A stretch of 47,988 nt of DNA from Bacteroidales bacterium (GCA_017617125.1 JAFZWY010000028.1:1-47988); one strand, 5' to 3'. Positions 1-7,867 are shown, counted from the stretch's first letter. Notes: generated by a model from the letters alone, not told the origin. Numbers and translations: made by a program.

Positions 1-136
1 CGCCCGCGGCAGCGCAAGGGATCTATAATCCCCCTAATACTTCACACTAAAGGAATTGCAGGAAAACAAAATGAGAAACGCAGTGAAACAAGTTTTCTAT
101 TTTTTTGCAAGGACGCCCGCGGCAGCGCCAGGGATA
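1..136. repeat. Direct repeat of a GC-rich 22-mer
   Basis: A 22-base GC-rich unit beginning CGCCCGCGGCAGCGC and ending AGGGAT occurs at 1-22 and again at 114-135 with one mismatch (A versus C at unit position 16). The second copy is preceded by GCAAGGACGC (107-116), resembling half-sites seen near 3527, 7758, 8671 and 23255. The first copy is cut by the window edge. The spacer is AT-rich and shows no gene. I read this as remnants of a dispersed REP-like element; two copies cannot define the family. Confidence 0.5.
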
Positions 137-154
137 TGCAATCCTACTATCACA

Positions 155-184
155 ACAAAAAAGGCTGCAACAGCAGCCTTTTCC
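155..184 (-). terminator. Intrinsic terminator of the 203-1396 lipoprotein gene
   Basis: A GGCTGC/GCAGCC stem with a four-base loop lies just past the minus-strand stop at 203. Read on the minus strand it is followed by a run of T residues, as expected of a rho-independent terminator. Confidence 0.75.
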
Positions 185-202
185 CTTTTATGTATTTCTA
201 AA

Positions 203-1396
203 CTAATCGTCAATATAGTAAGCTCCAGCTAATGCAGAAACAACAAGTTCACCGTCATAAATCCAATACCATGTTCCAAGACCCTCACCGAACAATCTAG
301 GAATCATTTTCTTAGCAACGTCGTCTGTACTATAAATGGTATCCTTTGTTATAAGACTTTCTTCTACGAGCATAAAGCGCGGATTGTCTTGTCCGGCATC
401 TGTCTTTGCTATGCCTTCTGTATCGAAAACAATCTTGTCGATACAGTCGAGCCCGTTTTTCTTGACATACGAAGCGGCAGCTTCTTCATTTTCGGCAGAA
501 ATCACAAGATATATAGGTGCCAAGTTGACAATCTCCTTTTTACCAATCAACGAATCGATAAGCATCTTGTCGCCATCCGATATTTCATCCTTGCAATACA
601 AAGTAACAACCTTATACTGCCAGCAGTCAAACTTGTTCTGTGTCTTTACCAGGCCTATAACAGGATTTGTTTCTGCATTATTCTTCTCCTTGTATTCTTC
701 CCAGTCCTTATGCTTTTTCTCAAGGTCGGCACGGCACGAATCAATGTATTGCTTATAGTTGCGGTCGGTCTTTGTCAGTTTCAAGTAGTTCACCTTTACT
801 ATAGAGTCGTTGACAGGTTCAATGTTGACCAGTATTCTGCCATTCGAGAACCACGGCCACACAGCATTATAGATTTCACCCAAATAGTTCAAATCCTTAT
901 CGGTAAGGACAAGTGTGTGAAGTGTTTCGCCATAGTATTGGAAATCATAGCTTATACCGCCCCAATATACGTCGTTAGTCATGTCGTATTCGAGACTTAC
1001 CTGCACCTCATTATTCTCGTTGTAAGGATTTATCTCTGTCCAGAGCTTCTCGTTGCCAGAAGCCAGTTGAAGTTTAAATGTCTTATTGGTATCTAAAGGC
1101 ATCGTAGCTTCTACCGGCTCACCAACATCCGATATTTTCTTGCCCGTTTCCAAATCGTAGTACTGCTCTTTGTCATTGACTAGAAACACAAGCACATCCT
1201 TGCCATCGGCATCCAAAAGATCCGCAGGAAGCGTTCTGCCGTACCTTCCCCCTCTGTCTTCTGCGTTTACTAAAACTTCCTGCGTCTTATACACTTCCAA
1301 TTCGTAAACTGCAGGTCCAGACTTCGTGTTACGGTTGCACGAAACTAACGCTGACATTGCAATTACAGTTAAAAATAACTTCCATAGATTTCTCAT
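203..1396 (-). CDS. Lipoprotein of unknown function (397 aa)
   Basis: I do not recognise a named family. The N-terminus is a lipoprotein signal: Lys/Arg start, hydrophobic stretch and an LVSC lipobox with Cys at residue 20, so the mature protein should be lipid-anchored in the envelope. The rest is acidic and soluble, with a Lys/Glu-rich, probably helical segment near residues 215-245. The last 120 residues alternate strand and helix, with APIYLVISAEN and a PRFMLVEE segment loosely recalling the core strands of a thioredoxin-like fold; no CxxC is present and this resemblance is only a guess. The start is supported by an AAGGAGA Shine-Dalgarno sequence about 8 bases upstream, unusually good for this phylum. 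It is followed by a terminator and appears monocistronic. Confidence 0.8.
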   Translation of the reverse strand: MRNLWKLFLTVIAMSALVSCNRNTKSGPAVYELEVYKTQEVLVNAEDRGGRYGRTLPADLLDADGKDVLVFLVNDKEQYYDLETGKKISDVGEPVEATMPLDTNKTFKLQLASGNEKLWTEINPYNENNEVQVSLEYDMTNDVYWGGISYDFQYYGETLHTLVLTDKDLNYLGEIYNAVWPWFSNGRILVNIEPVNDSIVKVNYLKLTKTDRNYKQYIDSCRADLEKKHKDWEEYKEKNNAETNPVIGLVKTQNKFDCWQYKVVTLYCKDEISDGDKMLIDSLIGKKEIVNLAPIYLVISAENEEAAASYVKKNGLDCIDKIVFDTEGIAKTDAGQDNPRFMLVEESLITKDTIYSTDDVAKKMIPRLFGEGLGTWYWIYDGELVVSALAGAYYIDD

Positions 1397-1622
1397 AATT
1401 AAATCTCCTTTTAAAATTTTATTGTAAAACTAATTAAACACAACTTGTCTGCCTTTCCTTTTTTCTCCAAAGCGCAGAACCTTCTCCGGAATGATTATAC
1501 ATATTATGTCAACAACTCTATTCCATCAACATATCGACAACAAAAATAAATAATTATTCTTAATAAATACTAAAAAGGTTAAAAAAAATAAATTTTATAC
1601 ATTTTGTATATCATAATAACGC
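1397..1622. other. AT-rich intergenic region upstream of the 1396 gene
   Basis: No gene is visible. On the minus strand there is a Shine-Dalgarno sequence just upstream of the 1396 start and a TATTTTTG box at 1541-1548 that could be the -7 element; it would give a leader of roughly 140 nt. No convincing -33 element accompanies it. Confidence 0.4.
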
Positions 1623-1657
1623 ACAAGAGGCGGATATATTGTATATCCACCTCTTGT
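1623..1657 (-). terminator. Long hairpin downstream of gltX
   Basis: A 16-base stem with one C/A mismatch and a three-base loop (TTG) lies about 50 bases past the gltX stop at 1708. There is no clean T-run, so termination efficiency is uncertain, but the position and stem length suggest a transcript-end structure. Confidence 0.6.
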
Positions 1658-1707
1658 ATATTGAAATTTTATGCCTTACGGCAATTAAATCGCTATTTTA
1701 TAAGATA

Positions 1708-3213
1708 TTAAGCCTTCAGTTCCTTGACCAAATTTCCTATTCTCTTCATGGTTTCGTCCTTACCGATGACCTCAATCATGTCGAATACGCTCGGACCTTT
1801 GCCCTCGCCTACAACTGCCAGACGGAACGGAGACATAACCTTGCCGAATCCCCATTCGTTGCCTTCAATCCATGCCTTTACTGCACCTTCGGTGGTTTCG
1901 GGCTTGAAATCTGGGCACTTCTCAAGAATGTTCACCAATTCCTTGAGAACTTCGGCAGTATCTTCCTTGCAGGCTTTCTTCTTGAACTTCTCGTCAAACT
2001 GGGTCGGAGTCTCGAAGAAGAAGCGGGTTTCGTCCCACATTTCGTGGATGAACGAAATTCTTTCCTTCATAAGTTCGCAAATGCGCACGATGTCGAAATT
2101 CGAGTAGTCGATGCCACGTGCGTCCAAATCCTTGCGGAAAAGTTCTGCAACTTCCTCTGCCGATTTCTTCATTATATACTGGTGGTTGAACCACTTTGTC
2201 TTATCAGGATCGAAACGGCTTCCGCTCTTGCCAACGCGCTCGATTGTGAATTCCTTGATAAGTTCGTCCATCGAGAAGATTTCCTGCTCGGTACCAGGAT
2301 TCCATCCCAAAAGTGCCAGCATATTGATGAAAGCCTCGGGGAAATATCCGTCCTCACGGTAGCCCTTGCACATTTCGCCGTTGTTGTTGAACTGCATCGG
2401 GAAAACAGGGAAACCAAGCTGGTCGCCGTCGCGCTTGCTGAGCTTGCCCTTTCCGCTCGGCTTGAGGATAAGCGGCAAGTGTGCGAACTTTGGATGCTCC
2501 CAACCGAATGCTTCGTACAAAAGTATGTGCAACGGCAACGATGGCAGCCATTCCTCACCACGGATCACGTGGGTTATTTCCATCAGGTGGTCATCGACGA
2601 TGTTTGCAAGGTGGTAGGTTGGCAGACCGTCGGTCTTCATCAGCACCTTGTCGTCCATTTCCTTGGTGTTGAATGTGATGTCGCCACGGATTTCGTCGTG
2701 GGTTTCGAGCACGCGGTTTTCCGGCACCTTGAAGCGCAAAACGTATGGAGTGCCGTTTTTAAGCAATTCGTCAACTTCTTCCTTGCTAAGCGACAAGCTA
2801 TTGCGAAGACTCATGCGTGTTGAGAAGTTGTAGATAAAGGTTTTGCCTTCCTTCTCTGCAGCAGCGCGAAGTTCGTTCAGTTCTTCTGGTGTATCGAAAG
2901 CCATATAGACGCTACCGTTGTCTATAAGCGTCTGTGCGTATTTTGCATATATGTCCTTGCGGTCGCTTTGGCGATACGGACCGAACTTTCCGCCTTCGCG
3001 GATACCTTCGTCGAATTTTATGCCGCACCATTCGAGCGAATTCATAATGTATTCCTCGGCACCCTCTACGTAGCGTGTCTGGTCGGTGTCTTCGATTCGG
3101 AGAATCATTTGTCCGCCATTGTGACGTGCAAACAAATAGTTGTACAATGCGGTTCTAACTCCGCCTATGTGAAGCGGTCCCGTAGGACTAGGTGCAAATC
3201 TTACCCTTACCAT
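1708..3213 (-). CDS. gltX: Glutamate--tRNA ligase (GltX)
   Basis: This class I aminoacyl-tRNA synthetase charges tRNA-Glu with glutamate in the cytoplasm. The 501-residue length is normal for the family. The N-terminus carries FAPSPTGPLHIGG with the HIGH-type motif at residues 15-18, the following GGVRTALYNYLFAR is typical, and the KMSKS-type loop is KLSKR at 257-261. The helical anticodon-binding C-terminal half is present and no frameshift is seen. A separate GlnRS is encoded at 8791, so this enzyme is probably the discriminating type that charges only tRNA-Glu (inference). It seems to be transcribed alone from a promoter at 3237-3244; the transposase gene upstream on the same strand is separated by short tandem repeats. 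Confidence 0.97.
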   Translation of the reverse strand: MVRVRFAPSPTGPLHIGGVRTALYNYLFARHNGGQMILRIEDTDQTRYVEGAEEYIMNSLEWCGIKFDEGIREGGKFGPYRQSDRKDIYAKYAQTLIDNGSVYMAFDTPEELNELRAAAEKEGKTFIYNFSTRMSLRNSLSLSKEEVDELLKNGTPYVLRFKVPENRVLETHDEIRGDITFNTKEMDDKVLMKTDGLPTYHLANIVDDHLMEITHVIRGEEWLPSLPLHILLYEAFGWEHPKFAHLPLILKPSGKGKLSKRDGDQLGFPVFPMQFNNNGEMCKGYREDGYFPEAFINMLALLGWNPGTEQEIFSMDELIKEFTIERVGKSGSRFDPDKTKWFNHQYIMKKSAEEVAELFRKDLDARGIDYSNFDIVRICELMKERISFIHEMWDETRFFFETPTQFDEKFKKKACKEDTAEVLKELVNILEKCPDFKPETTEGAVKAWIEGNEWGFGKVMSPFRLAVVGEGKGPSVFDMIEVIGKDETMKRIGNLVKELKA

Positions 3214-3236
3214 AATTTTTTAATTTTTTTGTGGCA

Positions 3237-3244
3237 CAAAAATA
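3237..3244 (-). promoter_or_regulatory. Putative -7 box for gltX
   Basis: TATTTTTG on the minus strand matches the Bacteroidota consensus TAnnTTTG and lies 24 bases upstream of the gltX ATG. No clear -33 element was found. Confidence 0.5.
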
Positions 3245-3253
3245 CAATATTAT

Positions 3254-3274
3254 TTACGAATTACGAATTACGAT
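3254..3274. repeat. Heptamer tandem repeat TTACGAA x3
   Basis: Two perfect TTACGAA units and a third with one change (TTACGAT) abut. The third unit supplies the TAA stop of the transposase gene, so the repeat overlaps its last codon. Confidence 0.8.
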
Positions 3275-3834
3275 TTTAGATTGATTTTGGATTGGGATGA
3301 ATCATTATCAGATTCCCATCTTGCAACATTATTTTCAATGTATTCGGCAATTTGGTTCATTTCGTTTTGGTCACGAATAATGCGATCATAAAAACGAGGT
3401 TGCCATTCGAATGTCATATCGTTTTTACGGGCAAATCGTGTAACGGATTGTTTTAAACCGCCTATCGTGGTTGATAATCGTCCCTGATGATTGGCAATTT
3501 TTTGCATGGATTCGTTTTTGTTTTCTGTAGAAACGCGCCATGGCACGTTTCTACAATCATTACCGGAAATTATTACAATCAAATGAATATGATCGGGCAT
3601 AATTACATATTCGGGAATTTGTGCATATTGATTATGTTCCGATATTTTTTGTATGCATTCATCTATGTATTTTCCAATCATAGACAATTGCATCTCCCCA
3701 TTTATAATTTCACCAAAATAATGTTGTCTTTCGTTTGTACATATCGTAACGAAATATTCACCGCCATTATAATCGTGCCACGATGCTCGTTTTGAACCAA
3801 TACGGTATAAATTTCGGAATTTCTCGGCTGGCAT
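3268..3834 (-). CDS. REP-associated tyrosine transposase-like protein (RAYT, IS200/Y1 family)
   Basis: A single-domain HUH nuclease of the Y1 transposase family, predicted to nick and join single-stranded DNA at palindromic repeats. The HUH motif is HIH at residues 82-84 within MPDHIHLIV, and a probable catalytic Tyr is Y149 in WQPRFYDRII, both in the spacing typical of RAYTs. Length (188 aa) fits the family. Unlike an insertion sequence, no terminal repeats flank it, which is normal for RAYTs as domesticated single-copy genes. Residues 94-103 are encoded by an internal near-perfect palindrome (3527-3554) that looks like one of the repeats such enzymes act on. A TATATTTG box at 3856-3863 lies just upstream. 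The reading frame is intact. Confidence 0.88.
   Translation of the reverse strand: MPAEKFRNLYRIGSKRASWHDYNGGEYFVTICTNERQHYFGEIINGEMQLSMIGKYIDECIQKISEHNQYAQIPEYVIMPDHIHLIVIISGNDCRNVPWRVSTENKNESMQKIANHQGRLSTTIGGLKQSVTRFARKNDMTFEWQPRFYDRIIRDQNEMNQIAEYIENNVARWESDNDSSQSKINLKS
3527..3554. repeat. 28-bp palindrome inside the RAYT gene
   Basis: The segment begins GTAGAAACG, has GCCATGGC at its centre and ends CGTTTCTAC. The arms are complementary except for one mismatched pair. It keeps the frame open and encodes residues 94-103 of the transposase. The half-site GTAGAAACGC resembles others in this window. Confidence 0.85.
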
Positions 3835-3855
3835 AAATTGACATTAATCAAAATG

Positions 3856-3863
3856 CAAATATA
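3856..3863 (-). promoter_or_regulatory. Putative -7 box for the RAYT gene
   Basis: TATATTTG on the minus strand, 22 bases upstream of the ATG at 3834, matches TAnnTTTG. Confidence 0.5.
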
Positions 3864-3884
3864 AGCCTATTTGCCTTTTTTGAA

Positions 3885-3922
3885 AAAAATAAAAGGTCGC
3901 CCCTTTCAAAGCGACCTTTTAC
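3885..3922 (-). terminator. Terminator of the sigma/PKD operon
   Basis: A perfect 10-base stem (AAAAGGTCGC with its complement, 3891-3900 and 3911-3920) with a 10-base loop, followed on the minus strand by a T-rich run, lies 12 bases past the stop of the 3932-5185 gene. Confidence 0.85.
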
Positions 3923-3931
3923 CATAATACT

Positions 3932-5185
3932 CTACCTCATTACGTTTACAGTACCTTTCCGCGTCTGACTGTTGCCATAATGGTCAACAGTTTTGATAAT
4001 CCAATAGTAAACCCCTGGTTCCACAGCAGTTCCCACATTGTTTACCTTTCCATTCCAGAAAACAGACGGATCGGTTGTTGTGAACACAACATCTCCCCTC
4101 GAATTGGTTATACCAAAACTATATGTCTTGAAATTTAGATCTTCGCCTATTGGTCCGAATGTTGAATTTACGCCTTCGGAATCGGGGGTAAACGCATTCG
4201 GGACATAAAATACATGCGAAATGACTACCTTAACCGACTTGGTTGCTTCTGCCGCACATTCGCCGTCGGTCAAAACCAATTTTACAGGATAGTCGCCACT
4301 GCGGACAAATTCATAATCAACCGACTTGTCGGCAAACGACTTGCCTTCGATTTCCCACTTGTACGCCAAATCCACCGTTCTGCTAGTATAGAATGTATAG
4401 TTGTTGTCGGTTGAACGCCACGAAAAGTCGGCAACTGGTGTTTCTCCAATCGCAATTGCATCGAGGTTGACCTTCTTCTGCAGTCTTCCGCCACGGTACA
4501 ACGATGCCGACGGCGAATAGGTTCCCTTCTTGCGATATTCGCAGGTTGTGGTTGTGCCGTTACCCTGCTTGCCGTTGCCAAAGTCCCACACAACTTCGCA
4601 GTCGGCTTCGACGCCAACGGCAACAAACTTTGCCGTTGCCGGTGTACAACGCTTGTCGCACGATACCGAGAACGACGGTTCTGTAACGACTTTCGGTGTC
4701 GGTTTGGACTGGTTGTCCTGATTATTGGGAACAACATCGCGGTTCTCGTTGCTTGCCGACGCATCTGCCTGCTTTGCCGGTTCGGAAGTTCTGACTGACG
4801 TTTCGGCAATTTCAGTATTATTTGTTTCAGCAACCTCGGTAGTCTTGACTGTATTGGACTCCGAAATTCTGGCATTAGGCATAGTAGAAGTTTGTTCGTC
4901 TGAAGAAGTAGCATTTTCGTTAGTCTCGGAGGTCTGCATCGGAGTTGTAATTTCGGCTTTTGCCAGAGGCTCTTCTGCCTGTGGTTTTTCGTCGTAGTTC
5001 CACAGCACAGCCACAAGCACACCGGCAACAACCAATGCACCAGCAGCTCCGCCGACAATAAACTTGCCGAACCGCTGCATAAAGGTCTGCTTTGGCAGAC
5101 GCTTTTCGAGCTGTGCCCAGCCGTTGGGGTTGAATTCACCCTCGTATTCGGATAATATTTTCTTTAAATCATTCATCTTCGCCAT
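3932..5185 (-). CDS. Membrane-anchored PKD protein with T9SS type B-like C-terminus; probable anti-sigma factor
   Basis: Residues 1-40 form a short hydrophilic region (with NPNGWAQLEKRL) like the cytoplasmic segment of Bacteroidota anti-sigma proteins. A single membrane helix follows at about 42-63, then a Thr/Ser/Glu/Asn-rich linker to about 165. Two PKD-like domains come next (about 170-245, with VVWDFGNG, and 253-325, with YKWEIEGK). The last 85 residues match the gliding-motility-associated/type B sorting domain: VPNAFTPDSEGVN, FGITNSRGDVVF, FWNGKVNN, GVYYWIIK. There is no cleavable signal peptide, so the domain is probably displayed in the periplasm rather than secreted. The gene overlaps the end of the sigma factor gene; an ATG at 5176, nine bases inside, would give an ATGAATGA overlap and is equally plausible. 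The anti-sigma role rests on the N-terminus and operon position and is inference. Confidence 0.82.
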   Translation of the reverse strand: MAKMNDLKKILSEYEGEFNPNGWAQLEKRLPKQTFMQRFGKFIVGGAAGALVVAGVLVAVLWNYDEKPQAEEPLAKAEITTPMQTSETNENATSSDEQTSTMPNARISESNTVKTTEVAETNNTEIAETSVRTSEPAKQADASASNENRDVVPNNQDNQSKPTPKVVTEPSFSVSCDKRCTPATAKFVAVGVEADCEVVWDFGNGKQGNGTTTTCEYRKKGTYSPSASLYRGGRLQKKVNLDAIAIGETPVADFSWRSTDNNYTFYTSRTVDLAYKWEIEGKSFADKSVDYEFVRSGDYPVKLVLTDGECAAEATKSVKVVISHVFYVPNAFTPDSEGVNSTFGPIGEDLNFKTYSFGITNSRGDVVFTTTDPSVFWNGKVNNVGTAVEPGVYYWIIKTVDHYGNSQTRKGTVNVMR

Positions 5186-5756
5186 ATTTATTTATATACA
5201 TCTGTCTAAGTCTCTGTTTTGCCTTTGCGAGGTTCGACTTCGATGTGCCCACCGAAATGCCAAGCCTCTCGGCAATCTCATTGTGCGAAAGCTCGTCGAC
5301 CACATACATATTGAACACAGCCCTGTACACCGGAGTCAATTCGTGCAAAAGCTCGACTATGCGGTCGGCACTCTGCTCCTTTCGTGCAATCCTATCAAGT
5401 TCTTCGTCGGCATCGTACGACTCTTCGATCTTTTCCTCGCTGATGTCGGAAAAGTGAAGACCCGATGTCTTGCGAAGCGAATCTATAAGATTGTTCACAA
5501 TAATTCGCTTAATCCACAAAACCAAAGAACCTGACTTCTGATAGCTACCTATCCTTTCGAATACTTTTACGTAGCCATCCTGTACAAAATCCATCGCCTC
5601 GTCGTAGTTGGACGAATAACGCAGACAAGCACCTATCATCTGCTTAAATGTCTGGTTGTAAAGAACCTGCTGATAATATCTGTCGTTCTTGGCACAACCA
5701 TCTGCGATTTTCTTCGCATCGTCGGCATTATTTATGTCCAACCCATCCTTACGCAT
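5169..5756 (-). CDS. ECF-type RNA polymerase sigma factor
   Basis: A 195-residue extracytoplasmic-function sigma-70 family protein. Region 2 is visible at about residues 30-100 (YDEAMDFVQDGYVKVFERI, then WIKRIIVNNLIDSLRK) and region 4 at about 130-185, with the helix-turn-helix ELSHNEIAERLGISVGTSKSNLAKAKQRL. It should recruit core RNA polymerase to a specific promoter set. The stop overlaps the start of the PKD/type B gene downstream, so the two are translationally coupled, the usual layout of a sigma/anti-sigma pair. Upstream is about 300 bases of AT-rich sequence shared with the divergent transporter gene, with a possible TATTTTTG box at 5882-5889. Targets cannot be read from the sequence; the T9SS-related partner suggests envelope or secretion genes. 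Confidence 0.92.
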   Translation of the reverse strand: MRKDGLDINNADDAKKIADGCAKNDRYYQQVLYNQTFKQMIGACLRYSSNYDEAMDFVQDGYVKVFERIGSYQKSGSLVLWIKRIIVNNLIDSLRKTSGLHFSDISEEKIEESYDADEELDRIARKEQSADRIVELLHELTPVYRAVFNMYVVDELSHNEIAERLGISVGTSKSNLAKAKQRLRQMYINKYGEDE

Positions 5757-6016
5757 ACACCTTATAGACGAAATATTTTTAAAATGGTTGCCTACTTAAA
5801 TCTAATTTTTTCTGCAAGCTGTAAAAAATAGTCGTTCGACCAAAAATCCAACTCTTAGAAATCAAACAAATATTTATGTCACAAAAATAGAGAAATTCTT
5901 ACAATCGAACATACATATTTACATAATAGGTCCAAATGTTTTTTTGAAGTAAACTACAGAAAGCCCATAAAAAGCTTTTAACACAAAACTTGTTATAAAA
6001 ACCTCGAACCGAAACA
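5757..6016. other. Divergent AT-rich intergenic region
   Basis: No gene is seen. On the minus strand a TATTTTTG match at 5882-5889 could start the sigma factor transcript with a leader of about 120 nt. The plus-strand promoter of the transporter lies at its right edge. Confidence 0.4.
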
Positions 6017-6045
6017 TTGTCATTAGTCCAAAAAACATATTTTTG
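6017..6045 (+). promoter_or_regulatory. Promoter of the sugar transporter gene
   Basis: TTG at 6017-6019 and TATTTTTG at 6038-6045 are separated by 18 bases, matching the Bacteroidota -33/-7 architecture. The ATG at 6062 follows closely, so the leader is very short. This argues against an upstream TTG start that would lie inside the promoter. Confidence 0.65.
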
Positions 6046-6061
6046 CAAAAATTTTGAACCT

Positions 6062-7717
6062 ATGACCGACAACAAGACAAAAACCAACTACGGTGCCCTG
6101 TCGATACTTATAATAGTATTCTTCTTCTGGGGCTTCATGGCAGCAGGAAACAGCATTTTCATCCCGTTCTGCAAGCATTACTTCAACCTCGACCAGTTCC
6201 AGAGCCAGCTTATCGACTTTGCGTTCTACCTTGCATATTACGTGGGAGCTCTGATACTTTTCGCCTACTCGGTGGTAAGACGCAACGACTTTATCGCACG
6301 GTTCGGTTACAAGAAATCTATAGTGTTCGGACTATTGTTTTCGGCGGTGGGCGCAGCTGCAATGATCGTCGCTGTTGGAGCAAATAGCTTTATGGGAATG
6401 CTCATTGGTTTGTTTGTCGTGGCACTCGGATTCTCGTTGCAGCAAACTGCGGGAAATCCTTTTGCAATAACACTCGGTCCGCCAGCAACCGGTGCTTCGC
6501 GAATTAATCTATGCGGCGGTCTCAACTCGTTTGGAACGGCAATAGGTCCTATCATTGTAGCATTGCTACTTTTCGGCACTACCGCTGCAGTAAGCGACGA
6601 GGAAATCGCCAACCTCGAAATCAGCAAGGCCGAAATACTATATGCCGGCGTTGGCGTATTGTTCCTTATTGCAGCCGCAATATTCTTCTTCTCGAAGAAA
6701 CTGCCCAACGACACTTCCAACGAGAAAACCGAAAAGACCAGCAAGGCTCTTGTTGCCCTCACAATAATGACGGTACTACTCGTGGCTATGTTCATCCCAG
6801 TATTCATGAGCTACCGCGACAGTTTTGCCGAAATGGAAAACGTTGAGATTTTCCGCGTGATATTCCTTCTGGCTGCACTTGTGATAGTTTTCGTAACACT
6901 GCTTTCAGTAAACGGATTGGCAAAAAAGAAACCCGAAGGCTGGGGTGCTATGAAATATCCGCAGCTTGTATTCGGAATGCTCGCAATATTTGTATATGTA
7001 GGTGTTGAAGTTTCTACAGTAAGCAACTTCGGCGAACTTCTACAGAAGCCCGATTTTGGCGGATTCGCAGCCAACGAGGTGGCACCATTCATTTCGATGT
7101 ACTGGGGCAGCCTTATGATTGGTCGCTGGACAGGCGCGGTAGCGGCTTTCGATTTCAAATCTACTACAAAGAAGATTCTTACAATAGTTGTTCCGTTGGT
7201 TGCTTTCGGAGTTGTGCTTGGAGTAAATGCAATTTCGCAGTACAGTATTGTGGCTCTGCTCCCATACATCGCACTCATAGCAATACAGATTGCAGCATTC
7301 TACTTCACCAAGAACAAACCGGCTCGCACCTTGTTTGTATTCGCAGTATTGGCAGTGTGCATGATGTTGGTAGGCATCTGCACCGAAGGAATGGTTTCGG
7401 TTTATACAATTATGGCTGGCGGCTTGTTCTGCTCTATCATGTGGTCGTCGATTTTCAACCTTGCACTTGCAGGACTTGGCAAATACACGACACAAGGCTC
7501 GGCTTTCCTCGTGATGATGATTCTTGGTGGTGCTGTAATTCCTCCAATCCAAGGCAAACTGGCCGATTATATGCAGACACTTTCGTCAAATGAAGGATTC
7601 GGAATACATTATTCATACGTGATTCCTGTGCTGTGCTTCGCATTTATAGCATTCTTTGCAGTTTATGTAAAGAGAATTCTCAAGAAGCAGGGCATCGACT
7701 ACGACAGCGAGGTGTAG
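6062..7717 (+). CDS. FucP-like sugar MFS transporter
   Basis: A polytopic inner-membrane major facilitator protein of the fucose/glucose-galactose permease group, predicted to import a sugar with protons. Family signatures are visible: FFFWGFMAAGNSI in the first helix, QQTAGNPFAITLGPP followed by SRINLCGGLNSFGTAIGP, MYWGSLMIGRW, and near the C-terminus FCSIMWSSIFNLALAGLG with QGSAFLVMMILGGAVIPP. From the ATG at 6062 it is 551 residues, clearly longer than the usual 410-440, because two hydrophobic segments with linkers (around residues 220-300) sit between the halves; 14 membrane segments are likely. The start was chosen because the promoter overlaps the alternative TTG at 6017. The substrate is not determinable; no catabolic genes adjoin it. 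Confidence 0.88.
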   Translation: MTDNKTKTNYGALSILIIVFFFWGFMAAGNSIFIPFCKHYFNLDQFQSQLIDFAFYLAYYVGALILFAYSVVRRNDFIARFGYKKSIVFGLLFSAVGAAAMIVAVGANSFMGMLIGLFVVALGFSLQQTAGNPFAITLGPPATGASRINLCGGLNSFGTAIGPIIVALLLFGTTAAVSDEEIANLEISKAEILYAGVGVLFLIAAAIFFFSKKLPNDTSNEKTEKTSKALVALTIMTVLLVAMFIPVFMSYRDSFAEMENVEIFRVIFLLAALVIVFVTLLSVNGLAKKKPEGWGAMKYPQLVFGMLAIFVYVGVEVSTVSNFGELLQKPDFGGFAANEVAPFISMYWGSLMIGRWTGAVAAFDFKSTTKKILTIVVPLVAFGVVLGVNAISQYSIVALLPYIALIAIQIAAFYFTKNKPARTLFVFAVLAVCMMLVGICTEGMVSVYTIMAGGLFCSIMWSSIFNLALAGLGKYTTQGSAFLVMMILGGAVIPPIQGKLADYMQTLSSNEGFGIHYSYVIPVLCFAFIAFFAVYVKRILKKQGIDYDSEV

Positions 7718-7730
7718 GGATGATTCAAAG

Positions 7731-7820
7731 ATTTGAAGATTCAATAATTTGAAAATTGTAGGCACGCAATGCTTTGCGGGCAAACACAATGATTGTAGAT
7801 ACGCGATGCTTGCATCGATT
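7731..7820. repeat. Two REP-like units between transporter and terminator
   Basis: Two related units start with GTAGGCACGC (7758-7767) and GTAGATACGC (7795-7804), each preceded by ATT and followed by RATGCTT. The second contains the small palindrome CGATGC-TT-GCATCG. An ATTTGAAG octamer (7731-7738) identical to the tandem unit at 25897 lies just upstream. Confidence 0.55.
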
Positions 7821-7830
7821 AAATAATAAA

Positions 7831-7867
7831 AAAATAGCGGATATTGCAGCAATGTCCGCTATTTTTC
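7831..7867 (+). terminator. Terminator downstream of the sugar transporter
   Basis: A 14-base stem starting AAAATAGCGG with one G/T wobble and a seven-base loop, ending in a T-run, lies about 115 bases after the transporter stop with the REP-like units between. The symmetric A/T flanks could act on both strands. Confidence 0.8.

Noticed and set aside
1..136. CRISPR array
   Set aside because: Only two copies 113 bases apart with no regular spacers or cas genes.
389..1096. Plus-strand 235-codon ORF with hydrophobic character
   Set aside because: It is antisense to the lipoprotein gene that has a signal peptide, a Shine-Dalgarno sequence and a terminator; hydrophobicity is a common feature of shadows of acidic proteins.
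1639..2823. Plus-strand 394-codon ORF
   Set aside because: It is antisense to gltX, whose catalytic motifs are on the minus strand; the product resembles nothing.
3268..3834. Complete IS200/IS605 insertion sequence
   Set aside because: No TnpB or flanking left/right end hairpins bound the gene; the sequence fits a stand-alone RAYT.
6017..6061. TTG start for the sugar transporter
   Set aside because: It overlaps both promoter elements; the ATG at 6062 begins the family-like sequence.
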